A stretch of 64,000 nt of DNA, from the NCBI GenBank assembly GCA_964036315.1, contig OZ038517.1, positions 22,525,083-22,589,082 on the forward strand, read 5' to 3'. The translations under genes and the position numbers were made by a program. This document shows positions 43,750-54,659 of the stretch, one piece after another (within the stretch, counting starts at the first letter, position 1; every line of letters begins with the position of its first letter). This DNA is from Acanthosepion esculentum (Eukaryota > Mollusca > Cephalopoda > Sepiida > Sepiidae). Under the pieces are notes generated by a model, which was not told the origin of the DNA, searched no databases, and saw only the letters and a list, made by a program, of their open reading frames with translations.

Positions 43750-43940
43750 TACAGTGTAACCCGGATATAAGAGAGTTGTCGAGGCCAGAGAGGAAGTCTC
43801 TTATATCCGGGTTTCTCTTGTATCCGGGTTTGGTCTATTATATATACATTAACACAGACTCTAATTTAGGACCAGAGAAAACCTCTCTTATATCCGGGTT
43901 TCTCTTATATACGGGTCTCTTATATCCGGGTTACACTGTA
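43750..43940. mobile_element. pogo/Tigger-like MITE
   Basis: TA-flanked, with ends CAGTGTAACCCGGATATAAG and its reverse complement. It shares ACTCTAATTTAGGACCAG with the other copies and has extra internal TATATCCGGGTTT units. Confidence 0.9.
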
Positions 43941-43944
43941 TTAC

Positions 43945-44495
43945 TAAATTTCATTTTATCTTCCACTTGGGGAGGGAGTAGCGATGGTCAAATGCAAAAT
44001 AACTAACAGAACTGTCCAACAAACAGATTTGACAATGTTTATAATCAACAACAAGAAAAAGAAAAGAACAGGGCAAAAAACAAATAATATAAAACAAGCC
44101 AACAATATATGCAGGGGAAATTAGCAGTAATAAGGCAAAGCAACGGTAATATGGCAAAAAGTTCACAAACCAAGAATTGGATAAGCAAACATAGCATTCT
44201 GACCTCAAGACAAGACAAATCGGGACTGAGTCAGATGAAAGCAAGAAACAACCTTTTATTGGCTAAGAAGAAATCCCAGCATACATTTGCATCATTCTGC
44301 CTATAAAAAGGGGAGGGAAAAGTGTTTTGCAGTTATTCACATATCAGGTGTTGAAATAGCTATTTTTTTTTATTTGGAGGGGGTGGCAATACACTCCTTC
44401 ATTATAGCTTGAAGTTTTTTCCGATCTGTGTGCTGCACCAAATGTGACACGCACAGCTTGTTTCCTTATCAATGACCCCTTCAACAAATAAAAAA
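43945..44495. other. Non-coding interval
   Basis: No recognised element. Open frames here have no conserved motif. Confidence 0.4.
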
Positions 44496-45290
44496 AAAGA
44501 GCTACATATCCATTTTTGTATAAAATTCATAGTGAAAATGTCAGGAAAATCCAAGAAGACCATCTGTACAATTGTCATTGCTGTCATATAATATTAATAA
44601 TATTTCCGTATGATAATCAAAGTTAAGCAACATCAGTACCTAGATGGGTAACCACTTAGGAATACTAGGCCCTATAAGCTTGAATGTGTGGGTGGTGTAA
44701 TGGATAATGGCTGAATTTGTTATATTCACCTATTCACAAATACTCTTGGGAAATGTATGAATCCCATTCTTCTCTCCCGGCTATGGATTAATTAGTAAGA
44801 CTTGTATCCCTAAATTATTATTACCTAAAAAAAATTTCTCACACTCTAAACATATTTTCTTGCTTTAAATAATCTGCAAAGGGTTGATAGGCCATACAAA
44901 ATGAATCAACCAAATACTGATTAGCTATACACACGTCTTTATTTACATTCCCTGGAATATAAATGTATAGAAACTAATATGGCCACAAAGTGAGGGATCA
45001 GTTTATATATTAATTGTAATATAGAATTGATCCCCACATTATAGTTTCTTGTTTGTTTATCTGATTGGAAATAAATCCACCTTCCCTCAACCCAGCTATG
45101 GGTTAATTAGTAAGACTTGTATCACTAGATCATTATTATTATCATCATCTCTGCTCCAAAAAATAATAAAAAAAGAGCCACATATTCATTTTTGTGTACA
45201 ATTCATAGTGAAATTGTCAGGAAAATCCAAAAGGACCACCTGTGCAATTGCCAATGCTGTTACATACTATGAATAATATTCCGCACATTC
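44496..45290 (+). repeat. 5S-headed composite repeat, copy 1, with direct repeats at both ends
   Basis: A segment at 44499-44600 (GAGCTACATATCCATTTTTG; AATGTCAGGAAAATCC) recurs at 45173-45280. Between them lie the 5S-like head (44607-44682), a tRNA-like segment, and TATGGATTAATTAGTAAGAC, which is repeated again at 45092. The same series occurs at 50641-52440. Confidence 0.65.
44607..44682 (+). pseudogene. 5S rRNA-derived sequence (3' two thirds)
   Basis: AAAGTTAAGCAACATCAG, then AGTACCTAGATGGGTAACC and GGAATACTAGG follow the 5S rRNA internal-promoter region and 3' stem. About ten bases between GCAACATC and AGTACC are missing relative to standard 5S. The same deletion occurs at 50641-50750. 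Immediately downstream, GGGTGGTGTAATGGATAATG resembles a tRNA box A. Confidence 0.78.
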
Positions 45291-45509
45291 CTTGCAAAAT
45301 AAAACATTCAGTTCAGCTGCAAACAAAAAAGTTATTCTAATACAACCTTGACATTTATTTATGCTTTGTAATCTCAAACTTCATGGTATTCTACTTTACA
45401 CTTTTTTTTTATCTACTAATGCGGCTTTTAGTAGCTTTTAATAAATTTTGCCTTTTCGTTATCTCTCCTAAACCTTCAATATCTGTCTATATTTCCGAGA
45501 TGAAGTATT

Positions 45510-45945
45510 GTAATTATTTACAGTTTACATTGTTTGGACTGTTGTCCTCACCTTTGCCGCCATATTCACAATGTTTTGGATGTTGTACGCTCCAGCCTTC
45601 TTCAGGTGACTGGAATTTCAAATCAAACCCTTTATTTCATTCACTGGGGGTGGGGTGGGGGGGGGTAGATTGTTCTCATTCCACGTGCCATGCCTCTACT
45701 GGATATCTCAGTATCAGTTATCCCCTTTAACTCAACTCTCCAACTTTTTGTTCACCTCTGCTGTAGCCAGGTATTAAATACACAACTCTTTGGGTCAAGT
45801 AACTGGATTCAACCAACGCTTTTATCCACCGGGCCATGTGTCCTTAAGAAAGGCCAGAGCATACAATGGCCAAAACATGGTGAATATGGCAACAAAGATA
45901 AGGACAACGGCCTGAACAATGTTAATAGTGTAATTAATTACTTGT
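45510..45945 (-). mobile_element. tRNA-headed SINE, family 2, rearranged copy
   Basis: On the minus strand the head GGCCCGGTGGATAAAAGCG lies near 45835 and the body runs to CAAATCAAACCCTTTATTTC near 45620. A tail module (GACAAAGATAAGGACAACGG) on the other strand adjoins at 45850-45940, and another tail copy is at 45535-45600. It is a composite of inverted copies. A G-rich run at 45644-45669 could form a quadruplex. Confidence 0.55.
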
Positions 45946-45959
45946 AAACCCTGTTCTAT

Positions 45960-46285
45960 CATCCATTTACTCAAGCTTGTTAAGTAGATAATGCATTGTT
46001 TTCCTCTGTTCTTCTTGCCTTCAATCTGTCCTGTGAGTATCAAATTTTCCAAGCCCTCTTTCTTTATTATGTGCCCAAGAAATTTCAACTGCCTTTTTCT
46101 GATGTTAAGTGTCCTTTTTGTTTCCTTTTTCTTTAAAACTTCATCGTTGCTCACATGTTCAGTCCATGGTATTCTCAGCATCCTTCTGTAAAACCACATG
46201 TCTGTTGCCTCAAGTCTCTTCATCTGTGAGGAAATTGTCTAGGATTCACTACCATATATGAGGACTGATATTACCTAACTGTTTA
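45960..46285 (-). pseudogene. RTE-type LINE reverse-transcriptase C-terminus
   Basis: On the minus strand: MKRLEATDMWFYRRMLRIPW, TEHVSNDEVL and IRKRQLKFLGHIIKKEGLEN, then EGKKNRGKQ. This is the well-known C-terminal tail of RTE-like endonuclease/reverse-transcriptases. Just upstream YGSES precedes an in-frame stop where the family has Trp. Only this tail remains, 5'-truncated. Confidence 0.8.
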
Positions 46286-46307
46286 GTAATCTTTTATTTT
46301 AAAATTA

Positions 46308-46426
46308 CTTATGGCTACATCACATTGAAATACCAGTTCTTGTATGATCACCAAAGTTAAAAAAACATCAAGCCTGGTCAGTACTTAGATGAGTGACATC
46401 TTAGGAATACCAGGTGCTGTATACTT
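46308..46426 (+). pseudogene. Full-length 5S rRNA-derived sequence
   Basis: About 119 bp that align end to end with animal 5S rRNA: TATGGCTACATCAC at the 5' end, CTTGTATGATCACCAAAGTT in the middle, and CCTGGTCAGTACTTAGATGA then AATACCAGGTGCTGTAT at the 3' end. Several helix and internal-promoter positions differ, so it is a pseudogene or SINE head rather than a working 5S gene. It lacks the ten-base deletion of the other two copies. Confidence 0.8.
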
Positions 46427-46439
46427 GTATGTGCAGGTG

Positions 46440-46990
46440 AATTCCCCCCCCTAGAATTGAAAAGGTTAAGAATGTAATGTCTTGAGAAGCATCCATCTGG
46501 AAGTCTGTTTCACAAAATTTATTTTTTTGCCTCTTGTCTTTTACTCAGAACAGAGGTACTGATAAATTAATATGACTGGGAAATTGAGAAAAATTATTTT
46601 TGTCAGCAGGGTTAGGGTCAGCATATGACATTAAATTTTGAAAGTTTCAGCTGATAAACATTGGTTTCTCTCTTTAAATATTTAAAGTCTACAAACTTAA
46701 TATTACCAGACTTTGCTCAATCAATTTTTGTTTCAGTTATTTGACCTTCTTTAATGTTTTTCCTCCATTTTATCTCTGCTCCTTTTCTAGAATTATTCTA
46801 TCTCTGCTCCTTTTCTAGAATTATTCTCTTCAACACTCCTAACAAGAGACTTGCTTGTCTTAGAGGTGACTTTCTTCTGTCACTGGTTTCTTTCTCTTTG
46901 TAAATGTAGAATTTAGTTGGACAATCGGACAGTACTTGACTGAAGTTGAGCCTACTCTGTCAGCGATATTTATTTGAAAACGAAGTTAAG
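46440..46990. other. Non-coding interval with a short exact tandem
   Basis: TATCTCTGCTCCTTTTCTAG plus AATTATTC occurs twice in a row at about 46772-46826. Otherwise nothing is recognised. Confidence 0.45.
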
Positions 46991-46991
46991 A

Positions 46992-47390
46992 TGTGGCACA
47001 AGGCCGAGTTTCACATGGGTATTCCAAGCCCGTAGGCTCGGTCAAAAAATGCCCGTAGAAACTGTAAAAACAGAATCGGGTTGGTCAACCTCCCCGAACG
47101 AGACTCTGCCCTTCGGCAGGGCCTCATCCGGGTTCCTCTTTGCTCAGACGCAGAGAGTTCAACCGTCTTGCTGGAACAGGTCGCAGCAAGTCAACTGTTT
47201 ATTCTGGCAGCTTGTCTGGGCCAGTTGATGAGTGGTTTATATAACAGACTGGGATGTTCCATTCTGCTACTTGGGAAAGCCTATTCTCTAAGTCCTGATT
47301 GGCTGCTGACTTTGGTGTACATACTGTGCTCAATAAATATCGATCATTACGCCGTGAATGCTGTTTGGGTTCTATATTGAGTTACAACCT
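46992..47390 (+). mobile_element. LTR-like promoter sequence, unproven
   Basis: A GC-richer block with GTGGCACAAGGCCGAG at its start, CTGATTGGCTGC, a TATA-like GGTTTATATAACAG at 47234 and CAATAAATATCG at 47331. The order of promoter and polyadenylation signals is LTR-like, but I could not find matching ends with a target duplication. Confidence 0.35.
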
Positions 47391-48830
47391 GCTTTCTTTT
47401 CATTTGCCAACTGGATGCAAGTTGGGAACTTCCTTGCAAGGTTGAGTATCATGTTTTTATTCTTCAGTAAACTATCTTAATTGTCAACAAAGAGGTCAAC
47501 GAATGATAGCTTTGTTCAATAATACTGACCTTATGGGTCATCCAGTTTTCTTTTTGTTCCTCAGTTGGGACTGGTGTGTTGTCTCAATAGAGTAGATTTG
47601 TATTTCCCAAAATCCTCAATATTAGGATTGACAGTGACGTCTAGTGTGACCTTTATATACATTGTGTACCATAGATAAAATTGCATAAGTCCTGTTTGTG
47701 GACATGGTAAACTTTTATCTGAAGTCAAGCTAAAAAAAACACTCCTTCAGTGAAATTCACAACCCTGTTGGTAACTCTAACAAATTTAATGAATATGAAT
47801 AAAAACTGGTTAAATAAAATGTCTCTATTAGCCACTGCAAATCAAAATACTCTACTGCAAGAATGGTGACCTGGAGATTCTAGTCACAACCATCAAAGTG
47901 ATGTCCAGTCAATCGACTCTCACTCAATTCTTCTGTTATGTATGTGTCTGTGTTTTCACTCAGGCCACTGAAATGCTGGGGTGTATCTAACATCTGCTCC
48001 CCCACTTGTGGAAAAATGACCACCAAACAAAATGTGTGCTGGCTTTATATAGGGAAATCTTTCCTGATAACAATGATTAATAACTTTGTCTACCTTGCCA
48101 GGCCCCAGAAAATGACACTTTCCAATGCCCAATTTCATTATCTCTATATCCCTGAAAATTGACTAGCTGACCTTATCAGTGAGAAATACTTCATCAGAAT
48201 ATCCAAAATAATGACAACTATAAAAATTGCAGATGATTGTTGCAGAAAAAGGCACATCTTAATCTTAGGTGATCTTTGACCATATTGTATACTCAGAGTC
48301 TTCCTAGATATCTTTCTGTAAAGATAATTGAATTCTTGGGGTGATCAACATAAATTCTCAAACATTGGAGCCTAGCACAAAACATGTTTTGTTTCTTTGA
48401 CTAAAATAATTTAGATCATTATTTTCTGTGACTACAGGCATTCTATATAGATAGCATATTGTAAACAAATTGTCCAAATTCTAAATTCTCCAGAACCCAA
48501 GGAATTTGGACAAAGCATTAATCATCTTTTTCTTATTGGCAGGAAGGGGATAAGGTTGGGAATCTTGGTTTTGCTCAATTTTACTGAATCTTGTTTGGTT
48601 AAATCTAACTTTAATTCTCCTTGGAACTTTTTTAATTTAATTTTTTTCAATTTTAAAACCTAAATTTGAACAGAATTTTTAATTTTCTTCTCAACCATTC
48701 AACCTCCACTTCTGAGAATTTTAATAATTATTATCCAGTTAGTAGTCCCTCCAGTTCACCCTCCTGTAATTTCATACAATTAAACATTTAAATGGAGTCA
48801 GTGCCCTGTTTGACTTATGCCTCCCAATGA
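47391..48830. other. Non-coding interval
   Basis: 1.4 kb without recognised element ends, protein motifs or repeats. Confidence 0.4.
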
Positions 48831-48834
48831 GGTG

Positions 48835-48995
48835 AAAATGGTTACACCTCCAAGCAAGGTGACAGTGCTTACGACTGCCAGCAAGTTGAAAGTGCTTACG
48901 ACTGCCAGCGGGTTGAAAGTGCTTATGCCTCCCAGTGAGGTGAAAGTGCATACACTTCCCAGCTATGCCTAACAGTGAGGTGAAAATTTGTGTAT
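48835..48995 (+). repeat. Short about 31-bp minisatellite
   Basis: About five diverged units around GTGAAAGTGCTTACGACTGCC and CAGCAAGTTGAAAGTGC. Likely untranslated. Confidence 0.75.
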
Positions 48996-49289
48996 CTTTG
49001 CACAGTATATGTCATCTGCTACAAAAACCATACCAGTATCATTAACCTTCATCAGATGTTGTCTTTGAGGTCAGGCTTGATATTTGCACAAATCGAGGAC
49101 TATACAGTAATGCTTTACAATATTGATGAGTTTTCTGTGTTGTCAACCACAGTTTGGGAATACTGAATCTATGCAGATTCCGTCTCTACTTATATTTTCT
49201 TTCTTTCTTTCTTTTTTCAGTAAAACTTCATCTATTAGTCAAGAGTCTTTCATAAACATTTTTATCAATAGAAACATATTAAACCAAAA

Positions 49290-49770
49290 ATGCAGTACCG
49301 TTGTTGTATTTGGACAGGAGCTGCTCAGACCACACTATCCAGCCTTCATAGTCCAAAAGCATCTCCAAGCCCCTGTGTGCAATGAATTATTCTCCAACCT
49401 CTCTCTCACAGGTGGGATGTGGCAAGCCCCTCACTGCTCTGCTTCTGCGGAAAGTTCTCAGATGAACTACATTCTCTGATCTCACTAATTCAAACATTCA
49501 CAGCAAGGACACGCCATGCCACTTACAGAGTAGCAAACCACCCACGTTCCCTCCGTATACCATCAGTAAGAAGTAAGTTCCACTTAAACAACAACTTTTC
49601 GCAAACCACTGCTCTGTAGAACTGACTCCCAAGATGATGTTTCCTCAATCACTACAATCTTAATCTGTTCAAGGCTAGCGTTAACCATTATCTTCCACTC
49701 TTATCTGCATAAATTGCCTCATAACATAACTTTCAACTTTGAGTGCACCCAACATTCCAACCACCTAAAG
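49290..49770 (+). pseudogene. LINE 3' region, second subfamily, plus strand
   Basis: Broken frames give HYPAFIVQKHLQAPVCNEL, GMWQAPHCSA, SDELHSLISLIQTFTARTRH and ATYRVANHPRSLRIPSV, matching the minus-strand copy at 42985-43640. It ends near CCACCTAAAGAAGGCCAGAG, where a mariner fragment begins. Confidence 0.75.
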
Positions 49771-49774
49771 AAGG

Positions 49775-50045
49775 CCAGAGCATAGTACTGCATGGAGAGT
49801 ACTTCAAGAGAATTTCCTGTGTCCATATCATTTGCAGTGTGTGCAGGGTCTTTGGCCCTCTGATCATTCACCACGGGAGAACTTTTGCCAGTGGTTTATT
49901 GCACAAACTGCCAATCTGTTGTTTGTCTCTTCAGTCTTGTTTATGGATGAGGCAACATTTGGAAGAAATGGAATAACAAATTTACACAACCAACATTTGA
50001 GGACAGATCAGAATCCCCATGATAGACACCAGCATCAGTAAGGCC
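49775..50045 (+). pseudogene. mariner/IS630-type transposase fragment, shorter copy
   Basis: Nearly identical to 53310-53580: TACTGCATGGAGAGTACTTC, CAGTGTGTGCAGGGTC and the MDEATF region. It breaks off after CACCAGCATCAGT, where the longer copy continues. A 12-bp insertion, AAACTGCCAATC, distinguishes it. Dead by truncation. Confidence 0.75.
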
Positions 50046-50640
50046 TTGTAAAGAGTAAACCTTACTGTGACCCCCCCCCAAAAAAAAACCCATAAATTTT
50101 CTTCCAAAAAATGTCCTGGTAATTAAACCTTACTTCACTTCAATTAAAAGCAAGTACCAGTAGTATAATTTGTGCTAATATTGTAAGTGGTCCTTCATAA
50201 TTAGTGAGAATGTCACATAAAGGTAGGGTTATAATTTTGATTTTTTTGGTTGTGATATGTCCATTTTTTTCTTTTTTTTTTTTTTTTTGTCCTAAATATA
50301 CAATGCCAAAATCTGGGTGTGTCTAGTAGGCAGGCAAGTATTGTAATCAAAATTCATGCTCAACTGATTTAAAAACGAAAATGTGTCATAATGTTCCACT
50401 AATAGAACAATGGGCATGGAATGGTGACTAAAAACTAAAACTGTTAATTATTCCTCAGATCACTAAGTCGCATTACTCATGAGTATTTAAAGCAGAACAC
50501 AAGCCACACAAGGGCAGTAAAATTCTGTCAAAAATCCAACAAGTCACCCTTTTTTTTTAAGACATTCTTCATTCCAAACAATACTGTTGGCACTAATGAT
50601 CTTTTTATTTTGAGGTAAATTATGTATTTCTTCTGAAACA
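50046..50640. other. Non-coding interval
   Basis: Contains a poly-C run (50071-50080), a poly-T run (50262-50290) and no recognised gene. Confidence 0.4.
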
Positions 50641-50750
50641 GGCCTATAGCGATATCGTGTCGAAACACTTATTCCTGTATGATAACCAAAGTTAAGCAAC
50701 ATCAGTACCTAGATTGGCAACTGCTTGGGAATACTAGGTGCTATAAGCTC
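50641..50750 (+). pseudogene. 5S rRNA-derived SINE head, second copy
   Basis: GCCTATAGCGATATCGTGTC corresponds to the 5S 5' strand, then ACCAAAGTTAAGCAACATC and AGTACCTAGATTGG, then GGAATACTAGGTGCTATAAG. It is nearly full length but has the same ten-base loss as 44607-44682. A tRNA-like TGGTGTAATGGATAATGGCT follows at once. Confidence 0.82.
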
Positions 50751-52440
50751 GGATGTGTGGGTGGTGTAATGGATAATGGCTGAATTTGTTATATTCACCT
50801 ATTTACCCTTGGGAAATGTATGAATCCCCCTCTTCTCCCCTAGCTATGGGTTAATTAGTAAAACTTGTATCCCTAAATCATTATTATCTAAAAAAAAAAA
50901 TTCTTATGCTCTAAACATATTTTCATGCTTTAAATAACCTGCAAAGGGTTGATAACCCATTGAAAATGAATTGGTCATATACTGATTAGCTTTCCACACA
51001 TCTTTTACATTTATTTACATTCTCTGGAATATAAATGTATAGAAACTAATGTGGCCACAAAGTGAGGTATCAGTTTATATATTGATTGTAATATAAAATG
51101 GATCCCCCACTTTATAGCCACATTATAATTTATTGTAGGCATGTCTTTTAGATTTATTTATATTCTCTGAAATATAAATGTATAGAAACTACCCTGTACA
51201 CAAAATTAGGTATCAGTTTATATATTGATTGTAATATAAAATGGATCCCCCACTTTATAGCCACATTATAATTTATTGTAGGCATGTCTTTTAGATTTAT
51301 TTATATTCTCTGAAATATAAATGTATAGAAACTACCCTGTACACAAAATTAGGTATCTGTTTATATATTGATTGTAATATAAAATTGACCCCCCACTTTA
51401 TAGCCACGTTATAATTTATTGAGGACACATGGCACAGTGGATAAAGGCATTGGTTAGATCCATTGACAGGACCCAATGTGTGTGAGTTCAATACTCGGTT
51501 AAAGCAGTGGAGAACTTGGAGAGGGGAATTAACAGGAGATAACTAATAACTGACATCCATTAAACATGGCACGTGGAACTAGAACAGTCTACCCCAGTGA
51601 GCGAAATAAAGGGTTCAGTTCAACATTCTAACCACCTGAAGAAGGCCGGAGCATATAATGGCCAAAATGTTGTAATAAATATGGCGACAAAGATGAGGAC
51701 AATAGTCTGAATAATGTAAATAGTGTACATAATATCTCATCTCGGAAATATAGTGAGGGATATTGTTTTAATATAAAATTGATCACCCACTTTATAGTCA
51801 CATTATAATTTATTGTAGGCATGTATTTTAGATTTATTTACATTCTCTGGACTATAAATGTGTATAAAAAACTGTGGCCACAAATTGAGGCATCATTTTA
51901 TATATTGGTTGTAATATAAGATTGATCCCTCACTTTATAGCACGTTATAATTTATTGCAGTCATGTCTTTTAGATTTATTCACATTCTCTAAAATATAAA
52001 TGTATAGAAACTATTGTGGCCACAAAGTAAAGGATCACTTCATATATTGATTTTAATATAGAATTGATCCCCACATTATAGTTTCTTGTTTATTTTTTTG
52101 ATTCTGATTAGGTATAAATCTACCTCTCTTCACTGCAGCTATGGGTTAACTAGTAAGACTTGTATCACTAAATCATTATTATTTCCCTTCCAAAGAATAA
52201 TAATTATTAAAATCTAAAAAATATCTTCTGATTTTAAATAACCTGCAAAGGGTTAATAAACTGTAGAAAATGAATCACTCAAAAAATGCTTAATAAAAAA
52301 AAAAAACTACTAATTAGCCAATCAGAAGATGCCATCAGATCACTAAGTCATATGACTTATTTAAAGTAGAACTCAAATCATACAAGTATGACAAAATTGT
52401 AACAAAAATCCAACAAGTCACTCAGCTTTCAAGACATTCT
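50751..52440 (+). repeat. Composite repeat body with 143-bp tandem units
   Basis: Follows the 5S head. From about 50970 the unit TATAGCCACATTATAATTTA to AATGGATCCCCCAC repeats. The central copies (51112-51400) are 143 bp long and almost identical, and outer copies to about 52080 are diverged. A family 2 SINE at 51418-51740 interrupts the array. The copy of this composite at 44496-45290 has only one such unit, so the tandem expansion is specific to this locus. Confidence 0.75.
51418..51745 (+). mobile_element. tRNA-headed SINE, family 2, best copy
   Basis: Box A TGGCACAGTGG at 51430-51440 and box B GAGTTCAATAC at about 51484-51494. The body contains GGCACGTGGAACTAGAAC and AATAAAGGGTTCAGTTC. 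The tail contains GAAGGCCGGAGCATATAATG and ATATGGCGACAAAGATGAGG, ending near TCTCGGAAATATAG. It lies inside the 143-bp tandem array, so it is younger than the array's expansion. Confidence 0.75.
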
Positions 52441-52444
52441 TCCA

Positions 52445-53010
52445 TCCAAGCAATGCTGTCGGCACCGACTAACTTTTTATTTTGAGGTAAATTACAATCC
52501 TTTTTTCTTGAACATTTTCTTCAGCAATTTCTCATCAAGCTTGATTATTCACTTACCTAAGAAAATTAAAACAACAGAACCAAACATATTAAAAACTGTT
52601 AGATCGATTTTTATACTTAATTTACTTAATTTATTTGCATGGAATATTTGTTTGTGTTTAGATATTTCTGTTATTCTTTACTTGTGATCTAAATGAGCAA
52701 AATAAAGGCGGGGAGAAACAGCAGGAACAAAATAGGAATGAAGAAAAATAGATTATATATTTATATATGGTGTATCAAAAATACATTTACAAACATTGGG
52801 GTGAGTTCTTAACAGCAAAACAGGAACAAAAGTCCATATAAATGTATGAACAAAAATCCTTCATTTTTGAGTTATTAAATTTAAAGAAAGTTTATGGTAG
52901 ATGGCACTTTGCTGCTACGTAGACTAGGTTACATTTGTCATTCATGTACATTTGTGGCTCGTCTGCCTTTAACATTTAACATGTGTAGTTAACTGAGATG
53001 TGTTCTGTTT
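52445..53010. other. Non-coding interval
   Basis: AT-rich, with no recognised gene or repeat partner. Confidence 0.4.
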
Positions 53011-53014
53011 AACA

Positions 53015-53800
53015 ATGGCAGAATATTCATATCATGAACAGGCAGATATGATATTCACATATGGCCACACAAATGGTAATGGATGCGAGGCTGCATGGCT
53101 GTATCAAATTGCATTTCCAGAGTGAAGGCTGTCGAGTCATCCAACCTTTGCTGCTGTTTATCACCACATTTCTAAGACAGGATCTGTGGCACCACAAACT
53201 ATGGAGATCCACTCATATGCCTGACCATGAAGATCGCATTCTAGAGGTTGTCGGAGACAATCCAGGTATCAGCAGATGTCAAGTGGTTCTAGCATGTTTT
53301 ACATCTCATAGTACTGCATGGAGAGTACTTCAAGAGAAGTTCCTGTGTCCATATCATTTGCAGTGTGTGCAGGGTCTTTGGCCCTCTGATCATTCACCAC
53401 GGCAGAACTTTTGCCAGTGGTTTATTGCCAGTCTGTTGTTTGTCTCTTCAGTCTTGTTTATGGATGAGGCAACATTTGGAAGAAATGGAATAACAAATTT
53501 ACACAACCAACATTTGAGGACAGATCAGAATCCCCATGATAGAATACATGATAAACACCAGCATCAGTTTACTATTAATGTGTGGGCTGGAATTGTAGGT
53601 GACTGTCTGGTAGGTCCATATGTTCTCCCAGCACTTCTTACAACAGCTGTCTAAAGGGAGTTTATTTTCAACACGTTTCCATACCTGCTATAGGATGTAT
53701 CCCTGCTAATATGAGGATGCATGTGGTTCATGCATGATGGAGCTCCAGCCCATTTTAATCACAATGCACTCACTGACATCTGCCAGTCAATAATAATAAA
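53015..53800 (+). pseudogene. mariner/IS630-type transposase fossil, longer copy
   Basis: Broken plus-strand frames give a helix-turn-helix-like N-terminal part (GNGCEAAWLYQIAFP-type, about 53075), then NPGISRCQVV, SSVLFMDEATFGRNG with the first catalytic Asp at about 53460, FTINVWAGIVGDCLVGPYVL, and FMHDGAPAHFNHNALTD at about 53725-53785 with the second. The third acidic residue is missing because the element ends at about 53800. The DEATF and HDGAPAHF blocks place it with IS630/Tc1/mariner DDE transposases of the type common in arthropods. Stops and frameshifts abound. Confidence 0.8.
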
Positions 53801-53804
53801 ATAT

Positions 53805-54655
53805 ATAGGGTGCGATGGATAAGTTGTTGCCATTTTATATTTTTAATTTTGTGCATGTGCGTTGTTTGTTTCTGATTTTGTCAACTGCACAGTGTAGCAG
53901 GGTCAGTCGGTCGCCGTCTGTGATAAAAAGAGCACCATAACACAATTACCTCCACCTGAAATTTGGGAACAGCCTGCTGTACTGCTTGGCATTCGTGCCG
54001 GAAGTGCCAATATGAACATTGTTTGGTTGTCAATCTGAGGACAGTGCAGAAGATTTGGAAAGAGGTGGATAAGTCTAATGATGATTACAAAGGTGTTTGG
54101 AGTGATCACTAGTGATAGTGACATTATGCCTCCATTCATCTTCCCACAGAGCCTCAGACTCAACACGGAGGCCCACATCAAGTGCCTTAAGTAGGTAATG
54201 TTGCCCTGGGTCAAGAGGGTGGCTGCTGGAAGACCCTATGTCTGGCAACAGGACTTTGTACCATGCCACACTAGCAGGAGAACCCAGTCAATTTCTGCAA
54301 CCACAAACCCCTTATATCTAGCGGCCTAATTCACCAGACTGCCACCCCTTTGATTATTATGTGTGGGATGCAGTTGAGTGACAGACCAACAAAACTCCTT
54401 GTACCGCCAAAGATGAATTGAAGGCAAGGATTATGGCAGCATTCATCAACTTAAACAAGGAGACCGTCCAGAAGAGATGCAGGAGATTCTAAGGTTGTCT
54501 GGAGGCTGTGGTTGAAGCCAATGGCAATTTTATTGAATAAATTTACTCTATAGTATTACAAGATATTTTTGTGTAATTTTGATAAATATATCCATTAAAA
54601 TTAGATGTCAGTGTTATTTTCATTTTTGCGTAATTTAGACGACAATTTATGTATT
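53805..54655 (+). pseudogene. Second, different mariner-type element, internally deleted
   Basis: Starts with a possible inverted end, AGGGTGCGATGGATAAGTTG, mirrored weakly by CGACAATTTATG at about 54640. Inside: VFGVITSDSDIMPPFIF (about 54090-54140), VAAGRPYVWQQDFVPCHTSR (about 54225-54280) with the QQD catalytic Asp, DYYVWDAVE (about 54350-54380) and a final EMQEILRLSGG-like piece. The stretch between CHTSR and DYYVW is shortened, and the N-terminal half is missing. It is a distinct family from the neighbour at 53015 and lies directly behind it. Confidence 0.75.
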
Positions 54656-54659
54656 TATA

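Noticed and set aside
45383..45730. 115-codon open frame
   Set aside because: It runs across SINE head and tail modules and a G-rich tract, with no recognisable domain.
46308..46426. Functional 5S rRNA gene
   Set aside because: Full length, but with many substitutions, including in the internal promoter, and isolated among LINE and SINE fragments.
46992..47390. Solo LTR
   Set aside because: Promoter and polyadenylation-like motifs are present, but no terminal inverted bases with a target duplication could be found.
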